From NCBI GenBank assembly GCA_949987565.1, contig OX465113.1, positions 9,036,899 through 9,100,898 of the forward strand: a DNA stretch of 64,000 nt, written 5' to 3'. This document shows, in pieces, positions 1-11,846 of the stretch. The notes under the pieces were generated by a model. That model was not told the DNA's origin. It saw nothing but the letters and a program-made list of their open reading frames with translations, and searched no databases. Both the position numbers and the translations under genes were made by a program. Source of the DNA: Luidia sarsii (taxonomy: Eukaryota; Echinodermata; Asteroidea; Paxillosida; Luidiidae). Within the stretch, counting starts at the first letter, position 1. Each line of letters opens with the position of its first letter.

Positions 1-441
1 TTTCTTTCCTCGGTCGATGGTTGTATTCGTAGGTCAATCTAAAGTTTTGTTTTGATTTTTACTTCTTAAATACAATTATTTTATGATTAGTTGTTAATGA
101 AATTCTATGCCTATGTATTATTTGCATTAAAATGATTTATTGGCTTTGGTGTCCACGTTACGTCTGCACTGTTGGTGGAGCACTGCAGATTCTAGAAGAA
201 TTTATTTTTATTTTGTATATCAACACACCAAAAACATATGAGATTATGAAACTATGACATGTCACACACATAACAAGTGAAAAAGAATTGCTTTTCAACT
301 AATTTGAATTTTTCACTTCCATGTCACACTTTGTGACCCAACCTGGTGGAATGACCCATATACATGTACATGTACATGTACACGTACTGTAAGTACTGTA
401 CATAATTGTACATGTACATGTGTACATGATGTGCATGTCCG
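1..441. other. Transportin intron, AT-rich, with ACATGT microsatellite
   Basis: No coding signal. The stretch is A/T-rich. From about 355 it becomes an (ACATGT)n-type microsatellite that also contains CACGTACTGTAAGTACTGTA. The part from 381 to 441 is nearly identical to 1881-1943 and is the left flank of the transposon that starts at 442. Confidence 0.6.
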
Positions 442-1844
442 CAGGGCAGGAACTCCGGGTTAAAAAGGGCACGGCAATTTTTGCCTTGAAATTTCGGCAA
501 ATTAAGGGCATCACGGCAATTTCTGCATTTTTTGAAGGGCATCAAGGCAATCGCAAAAAAAAATCCAGGGCATCAAGGCAATTTAACGACTTTTTATTAG
601 TACCGATGCAAACACGCTGTAAGCACCTTAAAAAACTTTCAAAATAGGCGCTGAAGGCACCGAATCGTTGTTTTAGGTCTCCTACTAATATATCATCGTT
701 TCTGTGGGACCACAATGCCTGAAAAAGATTATTTTCCAACATAAAAATGACGTCTAAAATAGGTTTCAGTCAGCCACCAACACGCATTCTCACGGAACAT
801 GAACTGTACCATTCAGGTATGGCCGGGGTGCTACTGCTATAGTAAGCGGGACGACAAAAATATCTGACAATAGATCCTCACAAAAGAATCAAAATAAAAA
901 GGATTCTAAATAGCCTACATGTTTTGTAAAGATGGATTTTTAAGCAGCTAGGTCCAACCTAAACGAGAATATTATCGCACCCCTCTCATTCCTAATAGAA
1001 TAGTCCATGCTGTTGAGATATCGTGATGTGGGCTCGGTGTGCCAAAACCTTCTCATCAGTTCTCGTCCAAAAAATTGAGAATAACTTGAAAAACATTCAC
1101 GTTCGTAGGCCTACCTGAAAAAAGGAATAAAGTTTGCGACATTTTTGTGCTGTATCGTGAAGTAGTAGCTCATTTTGCTGTTAAGCTTTCTCCTTTCGGG
1201 GCATGGTTACGACTTTGAAAAGGCACCCGCGAACACGCAAACATTTGACAGCTCTATGATTCTACTTTCGCACGCAACCCAAGTTACCCAACCACGTGCT
1301 GCATGCTGTGCAATCTATCTATCGTGCAACGCAAATCGCTCCCAACTACCGTTGGTACCCGTTGTTTGGTACAGCCAGCGATGTCCAAGATTCACTGGTA
1401 CCCGCAGACTAAAAGTTCGTTGATATGAAACTGTCCCGATCGAACGCACTGGACATGTACATGTACAGTACATGTACAGTACATGTACAATGTACATTGA
1501 TCGTGTACAGTATGTGTACGTGTACATGTACACCCATACACAGTACGTACAGTTGTGCACAGAATGCGCAATGTTTAGCTGACAGTGCGCACGGTACATG
1601 TTAACAGTGAAGCTTCCGTGTGTGCTGAATTATATTTCATGCGCGCTGTGCTTACGGCCGGCCGTGCGGCGGCCGGCAGTCCGATCTGCCCAACTATCCA
1701 TCGGCCAAAAGGGCACGACGGCAATGTGCTAAAAGGGCACGGCAATTTGTTGCCGTGAAAATCCTCCAAATTTTAGGGCACCGCGGCAATTGGTGAGGGC
1801 ACGACGGCAATTGCCGTCGTTGCCGTCGTGAATTTCCTGCCCTG
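442..1844. mobile_element. Non-autonomous DNA transposon, TIR CAGGGCAGGAA, 6-bp target duplication
   Basis: Left end CAGGGCAGGAACTCC and right end AATTTCCTGCCCTG are inverted copies. TGTCCG lies immediately outside both ends (436-441 and 1845-1850). The flanking DNA is a tandem repeat, and the next unit, at 1938-1943, shows the same locus with one TGTCCG and no insert, i.e. a paralogous empty site. Both subterminal regions carry repeated GGGCACGGCAA / GGGCATCACGGCAA motifs (470-560 and 1705-1835). No transposase reading frame is visible. The CAGGG terminus resembles hAT elements, but hAT usually makes 8-bp duplications, so the superfamily is open. An internal ACATGT tract lies at 1450-1545. 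Confidence 0.75.
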
Positions 1845-2035
1845 TGTCCGTGTACACTACCTGTTTTCACCACACATGTACACGTACTGTAAGTACTGTA
1901 CATAATTGTACATGTACATGTGTACATATAATGTGCATGTCCGTGTACACTACCTGTTTTCACCACACATGTACATGTACATGTGTGTACAGTACAATGT
2001 GCAGTGTACATGTACAGTACTACATGTACATGTAG
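1845..2035. repeat. ~93-bp tandem repeat rich in ACATGT
   Basis: The block from TGTCCGTGTACACTACCTG (1845) recurs at 1938. It includes a CACGTACTGTAAGTACTGTA segment and ACATGT runs. The left flank at 381-441 is a further partial unit, interrupted by the element at 442-1844. Confidence 0.7.
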
Positions 2036-2886
2036 GTCACTTTCTAATAGTCTGCATTTCACCACGTGCAAAACAACGCATCCGACTCAATCCCCCTTGC
2101 ACCTTCTACTGAATGATCCAATTGGGGCACGTATGACGAAGAGTTCCGGAAAAGGAAAAATAAACAATTGGAGTAATATCTGAGGTAACCCCGGTAATCC
2201 GACTAATTAACAACTCAATTCAGTTCATCTGCTCCACAAGAAAAAGAGATTTCAAATGTTCTCGTGTTTACACGCACTGAACAATGTCTAATTGTCTATG
2301 GATTGTTTTATTTTTAAGCATTGAGATAGGAAGTGACTTACTGACGTCAGGACAAACAAAAAGAGGAAACCATGCATTGACCTGCTTACGTAGGCACTGG
2401 GACAACCTGCATGCTTGGCCATTTCTCTTCATGCTTCGGATCATACGACATGTTGACACCTGATCATTATTGCATTTCCCTCTGCCACCCAGCAATGGGG
2501 CGGCGAGTGAAGGCACAACAATGAAAGGAAACAAGTGGCAGCGACCATCTACATGTAGCTTATGCCTGGTTTTAATTCAAAGCTTTGTCACTCTCTACTG
2601 GTCAACCACTGATGCACAGGTGCTGCGTGTATGTAAAATGTACAGCACACTACATGTACTGTACATGCAGTGTACATGTACGTGCTGTGCAGACATGTAC
2701 TGTACATGTATGTACATAAACATGTGTTATGGGTTTTTTTATATGGTGTACAAACATAAAAAAGGCATGACACTCGGTATCAACAGATCAAGTTTCCTGT
2801 ATGTATCTAGGCATTGCACACTATACATGTACATAACAACCTTCATGGCCTAATCAATGGTTCACACATACAGTAACAGCAACTTA
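2036..2886. other. Transportin intron, no gene seen
   Basis: Unique-looking non-coding sequence with an ACATGT cluster at about 2636-2720. It ends with TTA (2884-2886), the left target duplication of the next element. Confidence 0.5.
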
Positions 2887-3835
2887 GACTGCGTTTACAC
2901 TGGATCCCGCGAGGAGGATCAGATCCCGCGAGGGCGATCAAAGGGCGATCAAAGGGCGATCAACGCAAGTGTAAACGCTCGCGCGATCAGGATCAGATCC
3001 CGGGATCTGATCCACCTCTCGGGAAGGATCAGATCCGGGTCTGATCCCGCGTGCGGGATCAACATGCAAGTGTAAACGCAACGCGGGATCTGATCCTGCG
3101 GTTTTCAGCGACCACATCCGGCCCATGCCTGGAAAAATGCGCGAAAACGAGCAGCTTGCGTGTACGTGTGCAGTACATGTATACATGTACATTGTACAGT
3201 GTACATGTACGTATGTACATGTACATGTACATGTACACACAATGTACACGTACACGTACATGTACATGTACTGTACACTCGGCAAACAATCTGTCCAACT
3301 TTACGCTGGTAACCGATACTAGACAGGGTCGTGTGTGTGTGGTCGTGTGGGTGGGGGGGGGGTGAGAAACTGGTATCCGCATACAGCACGGTAGCTGCAA
3401 AATGGCGACGGACACAGTGCGCGGACGGCTGTGGACCGATGAAGAATTGAAGTTATTTTTAGATATCTGGGCCAGTGAGGAAATATTAACGAAATTGGAC
3501 GGTACCACCAGAAACACAGCGGTGTTCAACAATGTACGTGTGCACGTGCATGTGTGCAGTACATGTACAGTACATGTACATGTACATGTACATGTACACA
3601 TGTATGCATAGAGGTTGTACCGTTGCAAGAGTCCATCGGATTTCGCGCGTCATGGCCGGGCTGACGTTCTACTGCGCATGACTACTGACTTATGTGGATA
3701 ACCTTTGGAGAGCGCTTCCGCTGCTCCACGCGCGATCAACGCGGGATCAGGATCAAGTGTAAACGCGGCACTGGATCAGATCCTCCGTGACCGCAGGATC
3801 TGATCCTCCTCGCGGGATCAAGTGTAAACGCAGTG
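2887..3835. mobile_element. PIF/Harbinger-like element, TTA target duplication
   Basis: A 949-bp element flanked by TTA on both sides (2884-2886 and 3836-3838). The terminal inverted repeats are GACTGCGTTTACACT and, read inward from the right, CACTGCGTTTACACT. They are followed by GATCC/GATCAG-rich subterminal repeats on both arms (2900-3090 and 3735-3820). TTA duplications are typical of PIF/Harbinger. An internal fragment at 3402-3535 encodes a Myb/SANT-like domain start, the accessory protein of that superfamily, which supports the class independently. ACATGT microsatellites occupy 3160-3275 and 3535-3605. Confidence 0.82.
3402..3535 (+). pseudogene. Harbinger Myb/SANT-like DNA-binding protein, N-terminal fragment
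   Basis: ATG at 3402 in good context (CAAAATGG) opens a frame reading MATDTVRGRLWTDEELKLFL, then DIWASEEILTKLDGTTRN and TAVFNN. The WTDEE...W...LDGTTRN pattern is the start of the Myb/SANT-like (trihelix/MADF-type) protein that accompanies PIF/Harbinger transposases and directs them to DNA. After NN the sequence is GTACGTG, which could be a splice donor, then ACATGT microsatellite that reads as a His/Val repeat to a stop at 3609-3611. No rest of the protein and no DDE transposase are found in the 949-bp element, so it is a deletion derivative or first-exon remnant. Confidence 0.7.
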
Positions 3836-3924
3836 TTACATGTATGTAAGAAAGAAAATTAGACAGAGACCTTGACTAAACGTACTTAACACTTAACAGT
3901 CATCTGCTAAAGGTACTAGCTAAA

Positions 3925-3990
3925 CAAAATCGTTCTGAGTTTCCGGAGAGGAGCGAGGTCCTGCGAGGAATATAAACATCAGGCCCTCTT
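3925..3990. repeat. Degenerate copy of the foldback family D arm
   Basis: TTTCCGGAGAGGAGCGAGGTCCTG followed by AACATCAGGCCCTCTTA resembles the arm that ends GGTCCTGCTAGGATCGAAAC in other copies. Strongly decayed. Confidence 0.35.
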
Positions 3991-4049
3991 ATTTGTTCAG
4001 ATTTGTAAATTTCGGGGAAGGTTTGTTGGCAAACAGCTTGGTGCATAAC

Positions 4050-4475
4050 ACTGTACTTGTACATGTACAGTATTTACATGTACAGTATTTACATGTACAG
4101 TATTTACATGTACAGTATTTACATGTACAGTATTTACATGTACCGTATTTACATGTATGTACAGTATTTACATGTATGTACAGTATTTACATGTACAGTA
4201 TTTACATGTACAGTATTAACATGTACAGTATTTACATGTACAGTATTTACATGTACAGTATTAACATATGTACAGTATTTACATGTACAGTATTTACATG
4301 TACAGTATTAACGTACAGTATATACAGTATTAACATGTACATGTACAGTATTTACATGTACATTGTAAAGTATTTACTACAGTATTTACATGTACAGTAT
4401 TAACATGTACAGTATTTACATGTACAGTAGTACAGTATTTACATGTACAGTATTTACATGTACACCTGTACAATA
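4050..4475. repeat. 15-bp minisatellite TACAGTATTTACATG
   Basis: About 28 tandem units of TACAGTATTTACATG, with variants TACAGTATTAACATG and TATGTACAG. The open frames here are by-products of the repeat. Confidence 0.95.
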
Positions 4476-6239
4476 ATTTCAATTCTAGGCCTTGGATTAA
4501 GTTTAATTTAAAGCAATTACAGTATTGCCCATTGACAACGATTCTGTATACAATGTGTTCCAAAATAGAGCCCAAAATATAATTTTCTATGTGTACATAT
4601 TTTGCAGACCTTGGCACTATAAAAAAAATGAATGTACTATACACATATCCACTGTACACAGGAATGAAAATGAAAAGTGTGCAGTGTGCAATGTACATCA
4701 TATACATTACATTGTACATGTCATACATGTGTACCATTGTCTGATTGTACTGTACATGTACTGCAATAGTTAATGCTTCAATGCTTCTGAATGCCCCCCC
4801 CCCACCCTCAAGAAAAGATGCTATGGGGAGGCCATCTTTGGGGCTGGATAGCTGAGGCATGTGTCAGGTGTTACAGCACTGGCACATAAAAGAGGCTGGG
4901 GTTATTGTACTGGACCCAAACCAAATTGTCATCACCTCCATTTTTTTTTTTTAGGCGGAAGAATCTGCCGAGGAGAAAGGCTCGACTATGATCGAAAGAC
5001 CTGGGACTGATTTCACTAACGCTTTGCAATCATCGCAAATGCCAAAATCGATCCCTAAGTCTGAAATCCACCACACACTGATCGCTACGATGTAAGTTGC
5101 GATAGATTTTGGACATGGCGATCGATTTTGGCATTTGCAATGATCGTAAAGTATTCGGCCGCAGGTCCTTCAAATGCTTGAGATTCACACTTTTGAGATT
5201 ATTTGCATTTCGTTCATTAAATCTTTTGATTTGATATTTCATTTTAAGTTGGTCAAGCAGCTTGCAACGATCTTGTAGTCCTTGGTGCCACTTCAAATGT
5301 TGCTTAAAATGTTCCCTTAGTCTGGTTTAAGAACGAGTACATGCAAACAATGGACACCCAACAGAGTGTACTGCAGGTCCCAGCGTTTGTGTATGGATCG
5401 TCGTCAGGCTTCGAACCACAACCGCAACTAACCAGCCAGGCCATTTTCCACTTCAACTGGCGTCCCGTCAAGTGTGAGTCTGATTACTCCCCAACAGAGC
5501 CGGCAAAAAGTGCAGCCATTGAGGGGAGCAAGACGGAGAGTGCAGCCGGTGTTTGCTTGCCCGTCCACGGCTAGAAATGGCTTAGAGAGAGAGACACACA
5601 CACACTACGGGCGCCAGTCAGCAAAGAATTGCTTTGGACAGCTGCAATTGGAGCGGGAAGCCAAAACAGCAGAAATGCGTCGCCGTCATCTGCACGAGCG
5701 TTTGCCAGAAAGGAAAGCAGACCGCGGCAACTGTGAATATTGACGAAGAACCCTCGCCGTGCCTGGTTGGAGCCGCACTGGACCACTTGTACAGTATCAA
5801 TAAGATGGGCTGTACTTCCTCAGACTTGCGTGCACATGCACGCCAAACTGTGATCGAAAATTCATCAGGCTGCAGGTGCCTGGGCATCTGTTTGTCAGGA
5901 TCCCAATTCAACATAAACTCTGTCGCTGAATTGGCACGACTTAGGGCAGCAAGTGTCTGCCTTGGCCCCCCCCCCCCCCTCCAGAGTCATTTATCTGATG
6001 CCTGGCAAATATCTTCCCCACTTATTTCTCTGGTTTAGTGACTGGACTGCTGCTTGTCTCGGGGCAAATGTAATAAATTGCAGACTCTTTAAGAGCGAGG
6101 ATTATCTTTCCTGGACACAGCCATCCATCCTGTGGTCCTGCATCCCATTAATTTTTTTTTTTTAAGTGGTGATCCAGAGAGGACTGGCAGGAAGCCTGTG
6201 CTCATCATTTCCTTCTGAACCAGAAACTGACAACAGACA
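4476..6239. other. Transportin intron, no gene seen
   Basis: Mixed-composition intron sequence with short ACATGT tracts (4690-4765), an inverted pair of CGATCGATTTTGG-like motifs near 5040-5140, a C run at 5966-5980 and a poly-T at 6152-6163. No frame with recognisable protein similarity was found on either strand. Confidence 0.5.
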
Positions 6240-6990
6240 AGGGGGTAGAACGGAATAGCCCGGGGGGGGGGTGACATGTAAGTGGAGGAGGGGGCGAGGG
6301 AAGGGGACTGAGAGGAGGTGTAAGGAAGAGGGGGAAGGGTAGAGAAAGCAGGAATTGGAGAGGGGGGGGAGGAGGAGGGTAGGAGGTAAATGTGCATGTG
6401 CATGTGTGAAGGTCGGAGAGTGAGGCTTGGACAAGGTCGGGGAAGAGTCAGGGTTCAGCATCGGGACAGGAAAGGTCTGGGGTGCATTTCAACCGTCTAA
6501 GCCGAGAACTGGTTTGGATAGATCTCTATTCGACTCTGTGCTGTGGAAAATTTGTGAAAACTCTAACCTAACTGCAAGCAAACATGCCACCGGGGAAAAT
6601 ATTTGGTGGATTAATTCACCGTCAAAATGCACTCGTAGAGTGGGTAGTAAAAATGACATCGAGGGGTCAGGGGTGATCAGGTAGAGGTCATGGAGGGTCA
6701 GGTCGGGTCAGGGGAGGTCGTGGAGAGGTTGGAGGGTCAGGGGGTCAGGAAAAGGAGAGGTCAGGAAAGGTCAAAGTGAAGGTTAGGAGGTCAAGGAGAG
6801 GTCGGGAAAGTCAAGTAGTGGTCAGGGAGGTCAAGGAGAAGAGAGAGAGAACGAAAAACGCTGGAGGTCAGTCAGGACAGAACAAGGGAGGTTTTGGTTC
6901 GTCATAACGAGGTACACCTGTAAGTGGCAATGTTGAGGTCAGGGAAGGGGTCTAGAGAGGTCAAAAGGATGACAGGGAGAGATCAGAAAG
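6240..6990. repeat. Purine-rich (GGA/GGTCA) irregular satellite
   Basis: Two G/A-rich blocks, 6240-6480 (GGAGG-type) and 6660-6990 (irregular AGGTCAGGG/GGTCAAGGAGAGGTC repeats), are pyrimidine-rich on the transportin sense strand. Confidence 0.7.
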
Positions 6991-7262
6991 GTGACGGGGA
7001 CATTGAGGTCCGAAAGAGGCCAGGAAAGGGTCTGGAGAGGGCGACTGAGGGGGGGTGTCTGGGTGGTCAGAAAGAGGTCACGGGGACGTTGAGGTCCGAA
7101 AGAGGCCAGGAAAGGGTCTGGAGAGGGCGACTGAGGGGGGGTGTCTGGGTGGTCAGAAAGAGGTCACGGGGACGTTGAGGTCCGAAAGAGGCCAGGAAAG
7201 GGTCTGGAGAGGGCGACTGAGGGGGGGTGTCTGGGTGGTCAGAAAGAGGTCACAGGGACGTT
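6991..7262. repeat. 86-bp tandem repeat, three full copies and a fragment
   Basis: Units begin at about 6991, 7077 and 7163, with a partial fourth at 7249. Each carries GAGGTCCGAAAGAGGCCAGG and a G7-8 run. Near-identity between units indicates recent expansion. The array ends about 35 bp from the splice donor of transportin exon 3. Confidence 0.92.
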
Positions 7263-7297
7263 GGGAGAGGTCAAGAAAGGTCCGGTCAGGCACCCAC

Positions 7298-7554
7298 CTC
7301 GCAGGTCTTGTAGTCGCTGGAGTCCAGCAGCTGGCAGAGCGTGGGCAGCAGGGCGGGCCAGTTCTGGATCTCGCCCTTGGTGGCAATGGTGGTGATGAGG
7401 ATGCCGATGGTGGCCCGGATCAGGGGCGAGGGGTCGCCCACATTCTGCAGACACTCGTTCTTGATGAACTCGGTCACGGTGGGCGGGAAGTTGTGGAAGT
7501 GGGCCTTGACGTTGTTCTTGAGGATGAGACCGCTGAGGGACCTGGTGGGCTCAT
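7298..7554 (-). CDS. TNPO1: Transportin coding exon 3
   Basis: A 257-nt exon starting after CCCCTAG (minus strand) and ending GAG|GTGGGT. It encodes [19 protein letters not shown], then a block containing [39 protein letters not shown] and a final DYKTCE. These match HEAT repeats 2-3 of transportin-1/2, part of the RanGTP-binding arch. The next human residues are GAFGAL, in agreement with a phase-0 exon end. An 86-bp G-rich tandem array (C-rich on the sense strand) begins about 30 bp beyond the donor. Confidence 0.96.
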
Positions 7555-9280
7555 CTAGGGGACCAAGAGGATGGGAACGGGTTTGATACCAAGGAGCTTC
7601 TTCTAGCCTGCTTTAGCAAGTGTAAACAAGCTTGAAAGCAGAACAAGCCACGCTCGATCACAATCAATCTGCCCAAAACAGTGTTTAAGGCTGAACAAAA
7701 AGTGGTTAAATATGCAACAAAAAGCTGAAACTGAGGCATGAAAATGGGGCTTTCAATCCAGTCTCACCAAGGTAGACGTGAACAGAATCGATTTAAGCTC
7801 TGGAATATTACTATACAAATTCAGAAAACATTTTTTTTGGAAGGGGGGTCATGCAGAAGCAGAGATTTGCCCAAAAGCAATTCACTTGAAACTGTATACT
7901 AGTGACGTTTAGAAAATCGCCATGGTCTTTCATCAAACCTCCTCCCTCCACGGCAGCTGTTCACAATGAAGGTGCATTGGGCAGACTGACAATGTTGGAA
8001 GCAATTTCAGGCAAATAACACATTTTCCTTCTTCCTCAAGTCCAGAAAATTAACTTGCCAAAAAATAACAGCATGTACGATGTCATCCTCGCAAGTCATA
8101 GTGATGTACATGTACATGTAGCTGGAATTTTCTCAATGGCAGACATAGAAGAATGAACAAGCTCTTTTTGGGACAGAAATATCAGGACAGGCCTTCGTAG
8201 ATATATTCCAGCAATTCCATGCAATAAAGCAGTTTGCAACATATTTTTTTTTTTTCATCAATGTGTAAATAGTCTCATTTCAATATCTTAGCACTATTTG
8301 CATCCATTCAGGATGATTTCTTCTCAGATTTCACGGTCCAATTCCATTTGATCAAGCAAGAGTTGAGCCGTTTATTTCAGGGTGTGCACAGCACATAGGG
8401 AGTGCTCATTTTCCCACTAGACGTGCTAGAGAAGCCCCAGCACAGCCGGCCATTTGCAATTCAGTCAAGGAGCCAATGGGCTCGAAAAGACTCGCATTAT
8501 GAGGTGTGAGCGCCGGCCGTGGCGCGGCATAGAGCCGCACGTAGGTGCGTGTGCAGACAGAGGTTGGCGACGGTGCACACACAGTGACACCAGGCCGAGA
8601 GCTTGTGTGGTACTTGTATATAATGCAGCATCGATCCCTTCATAGCGCTAAACCTGTGACTCCCTTCCCTAACCTCCCTCCCTTCCCTCTCCACCACCAC
8701 ACCACAGCCCCTTTCATCTTTCCTCGTCCCCATAGCAAACATGTATGCCTTCATGCAAATCTCCATAACAATTACCGTCCACATGATTATAATGCATCCG
8801 TCCCCCCCTCTCTCTCTCTCTCCAGTCCACATACTGAATAGATAATGCCCAATATGTACACTCGGCTATGCACATTCACATAGAACACGCAGCATGCACG
8901 GTGCATGAACTGCCTCTCCCCCCAGCAATTTTGTTTGGCTAACCTCTCCTCTCTCCCTTTTACAGCAATTAATGGGGGGTTTTCCACACACCGTTAACTA
9001 AAGGGACAGTGCATGCTGCGACTGTGCATTGAGCATTGCTGTACCTAAATGAGAAGGAAATAAAATGCCTTTCGTCACAATCTGAGAAAGATGGTTTTGA
9101 AACAGCCTGGCTTTGATGGGGAATTTAGAAGGTGAGGACAATGAGGAGCAGAGGAGAGACAAGGGCGACTTGGATGTCCTGCCTGAACAGGTTACATGAA
9201 AGAGGAAAACATCAGGTGGAACTGAGCACTACAGCATGACATCGGTTGTCGGTGGCATGACATCATTGCCGACGTCAAGA
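7555..9280. other. Transportin intron 2 (proximal part), no gene seen
   Basis: Unique-looking intron with short poly-T/A runs and TCTCTC at 8809-8822. No protein similarity seen. Confidence 0.5.
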
Positions 9281-9284
9281 GTTT

Positions 9285-9850
9285 TGAGAGTGAGAGAGAG
9301 GAGAGAGGAAGAGAGAGTGAGAAATAGAGTGTGAGAGACAGAGAGACAAGGAGAGGAAAGATGGAGAGAGACGGAGGAAGAGAGAGAGAGAGAAAGGGAG
9401 GGGGAGGGGAGAGAGACAGAGAGAGAGATACAGAGAGTGAGGAAAGAGAGAGACAGAGAGAAATAGAGAGACAGAGAGAAAGAGGGAGAAAAGGGAAGGG
9501 GAGAGAGTGAGAAAGAGAGCGAGAGATACAGAGAGTGAGGAAAGAGGGGGAGAGAGAGAAATAGAGCGACAGAGAGAAAGAGGGAGAAAAGGGAAGGGGA
9601 GAGAGTGAGAAAGAGAGCGAGAGATACAGAGAGTGAGAAAAGAGGGGGAGGGAGAGAAAGAGAGTGAGGAAAGAGGGGAAAGAGGGGAGAGAGAGAAAGA
9701 GAGAGACAGAGAGAAATAGAGCGAGAGAGAAAGAGGGAGAAAAGGGAAGGGGGAGAGAGTAGGAGAGAGAGGACAGAGACAGAGACAGAGACAGAGAGAA
9801 AGGGAGAAAGACAAAAAGAGAGAAGAAGAGAGTGAGAGAGACAGACTGAT
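9285..9850. repeat. GA-rich polypurine satellite
   Basis: (GAGA)n with AGAGACAGAG, AGGGAGAAAAGGGAAGGGG and GATACAGAGAGTGAGGAAAGAG units repeated at roughly 100-bp intervals. It is purine on the plus strand, hence polypyrimidine on the transportin sense strand. The 247-aa and 179-aa Ser/Leu-rich frames here are artefacts. Confidence 0.95.
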
Positions 9851-10389
9851 GAGGAAGAGAGTGTCTCTGGGTCTCGTCCGCTCACAACTGCTGACCTGGG
9901 AGCAAACACCGCCGTGACGTGTGCATCAAAGGAAAAGCGCTCCCCCACAGGAAGAAGGGACAAACCCGGCAATCCAGGCTGATCCTGGAACAGGTTAGGG
10001 ACTTTTCTAAACCATCTGGCACAGTGGCGGACAGGGAGCCACCAAGTCCTTGCACATTACAATCGCAATTAGACAAAAAATCAATTTTGAAAATAGAATC
10101 CGCGCTTTCACTTTTTTGAAAATCCTTTCAGTTTTTATTTCATTGAGTGTCATTTATAATCTAAATCTAATACGGCCGCCAGCAGTGCGACCCCCTCTCC
10201 CGTGTCAATGGCCAATAAAAAGGGTATTGTGCATGTCAGTGGGCAGGCACAGTGGGCTTCATGTACAATGTATGTGTACGTACTAGCTACACTGTACATA
10301 CAATGTAGATACATATGTACACGTACATGTAGCTAGCTACCGTATTCAGAATTTACATGTACTGACAAAAATACACAGCTACACTATTT

Positions 10390-10525
10390 GCATCGCTAAC
10401 TAACTTGATATACAAAAATGTTGCAAACTGCTTACTGAATAAAATTACCAAAATGCAAATCTCAAAATTTAGTGGGCCTGACGTTTCGATCCTAGCAGGA
10501 CCTTTCTCAAAGGCGGAGTGACAAG
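10390..10525. repeat. Foldback family D, single arm
   Basis: Contains AAAATGTTGCAAACTGCTTA, AATTACCAAAATGCAAATCT, then GGGCCTGACGTTTCGATCCT and AGCAGGACCTTTCTCAAAGG. This is the same arm as at 22083-22210 and one half of the hairpin at 53575-53735. Confidence 0.85.
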
Positions 10526-10644
10526 GACAAAACTAACTAACTTATGCAATACTAACACATTGCATCTGATGAAGTGGTCTTTGCTACGATAGGGCTTGCT
10601 ACAGACTCATCTATAACTTATCAGTTTTTAAGTGCCATCCTAAA

Positions 10645-10780
10645 GATATCATTATTCATCAGGTAGACTAACATGGCTATCTTTGCACATCTGTTCCTCA
10701 GCTGCTGCACATAATTTCAAGAACTCTTAAATTTCAAACTGTAGGTCAACAAGATATTTTTTTGTAATTTTTTTTAGCCC
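10645..10780. repeat. Direct repeat, left copy
   Basis: Shares TCAGGTAGACTAACATGGCT, CACATCTGTTCC, CACATAATTTCAAG and CAAGATAT with 11085-11230 in the same order and orientation, about 440 bp apart. They flank an inverted-terminal-repeat unit. Confidence 0.75.
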
Positions 10781-11083
10781 CCCCCCCCCAAACAAAAATA
10801 GTTCTGCTTCCGGTCACCCGACTGACCCTATTTCTAGCGTACGACCCTATTTTTTTTATTGGGAAACGATGATGATAAAAATTCAATGTGCATTTGATCG
10901 TTTTATTATTACCCTTAGGGCTTACCACATGCAGATGCCTCCATATGATTGTAACCAAAAAATTGACTCCCCCAAAAATCCCTACCTACATGTACATGTA
11001 TGTACATACTGTACAATGTACCTACCCTATTTGGAAATGCCATGTAATCGCAAGCAGAATTTGTTTTTTTTTTTGGGGGGGTG
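10781..11083. mobile_element. Short element with imperfect inverted ends (C-run, TTCTGCTT)
   Basis: Left end C10-11 then AAACAAAAATAGTTCTGCTT. The right end, read inverted, is C7 then A-rich and AATTCTGCTTGCG. It lies between two direct repeats of about 140 bp. No coding capacity. Whether this is a MITE or the middle of a larger duplicated unit cannot be decided here. Confidence 0.45.
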
Positions 11084-11084
11084 T

Positions 11085-11230
11085 CATATATCATTATTCG
11101 TCAGGTAGACTAACATGGCTACTGTATCTTTGCTAGCCTTAATCTTTACACATCTGTTCCACTGCACATAATTTCAAGTAAGAATTCTTAAATTTCAAAC
11201 TTAGGTCAGCAAGATATCAATTTTTTTAAT
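11085..11230. repeat. Direct repeat, right copy
   Basis: Second copy of the repeat at 10645-10780. Confidence 0.75.
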
Positions 11231-11812
11231 TTATTTTTTTAATCATGACCAGTGGCCCAGCTTGGCATGTGGGGGAACGGAAGGACAGGGAAGATTTCCT
11301 GCCATATGTACACGTACACGTACATGTACATTACATTTCGATAAAAAGTGTAGTTAAGCAATGCGTAATACACTTGCTCAGGCACATTGTGGGGTAGATA
11401 GCGAATGGAATGACGCCGGAATTTCAATTAAATTGTCTATCTCCATTTACGCAGACTTCCATCTGATCGTGGCTATAGGGCCGGTGTCACTGCCGGTTAA
11501 CGGCGATGTTCAACCCTGTTCCCTGACCCGAGGCATTTATTCAGATCTATGCTATATTAGTACACATTGAATGGCTCCTACCACCATTCACAGCATAAGA
11601 TTTGGCGAATATTCAGACAAGGAAAGGGATTGATATTCTTCTTGGCAGTTTGGTGAAGTGAAGAATCTTTTTAATGCTGTCCCTTTAATGTTTATTTCAT
11701 AATAGTAGTTAGTGAGTACATGTAAATTTATGCATTATACTGGAAGGTTTGTGTAAAAAATGAACATCCCCCAAAATCACAAATGGCATCTAAATAACCC
11801 TTTTCATTATTT

Positions 11813-11846
<34 letters not shown>

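Noticed and set aside
1..7290. Transportin exon 4 within the window
   Set aside because: I looked on the minus strand for GAFGALQKICED-like sequence and found none; it is probably beyond the left edge, though a diverged short exon cannot be fully excluded by eye.
9229..9972. 247-aa Ser/Leu-rich minus-strand frame
   Set aside because: Translation of the GA satellite.
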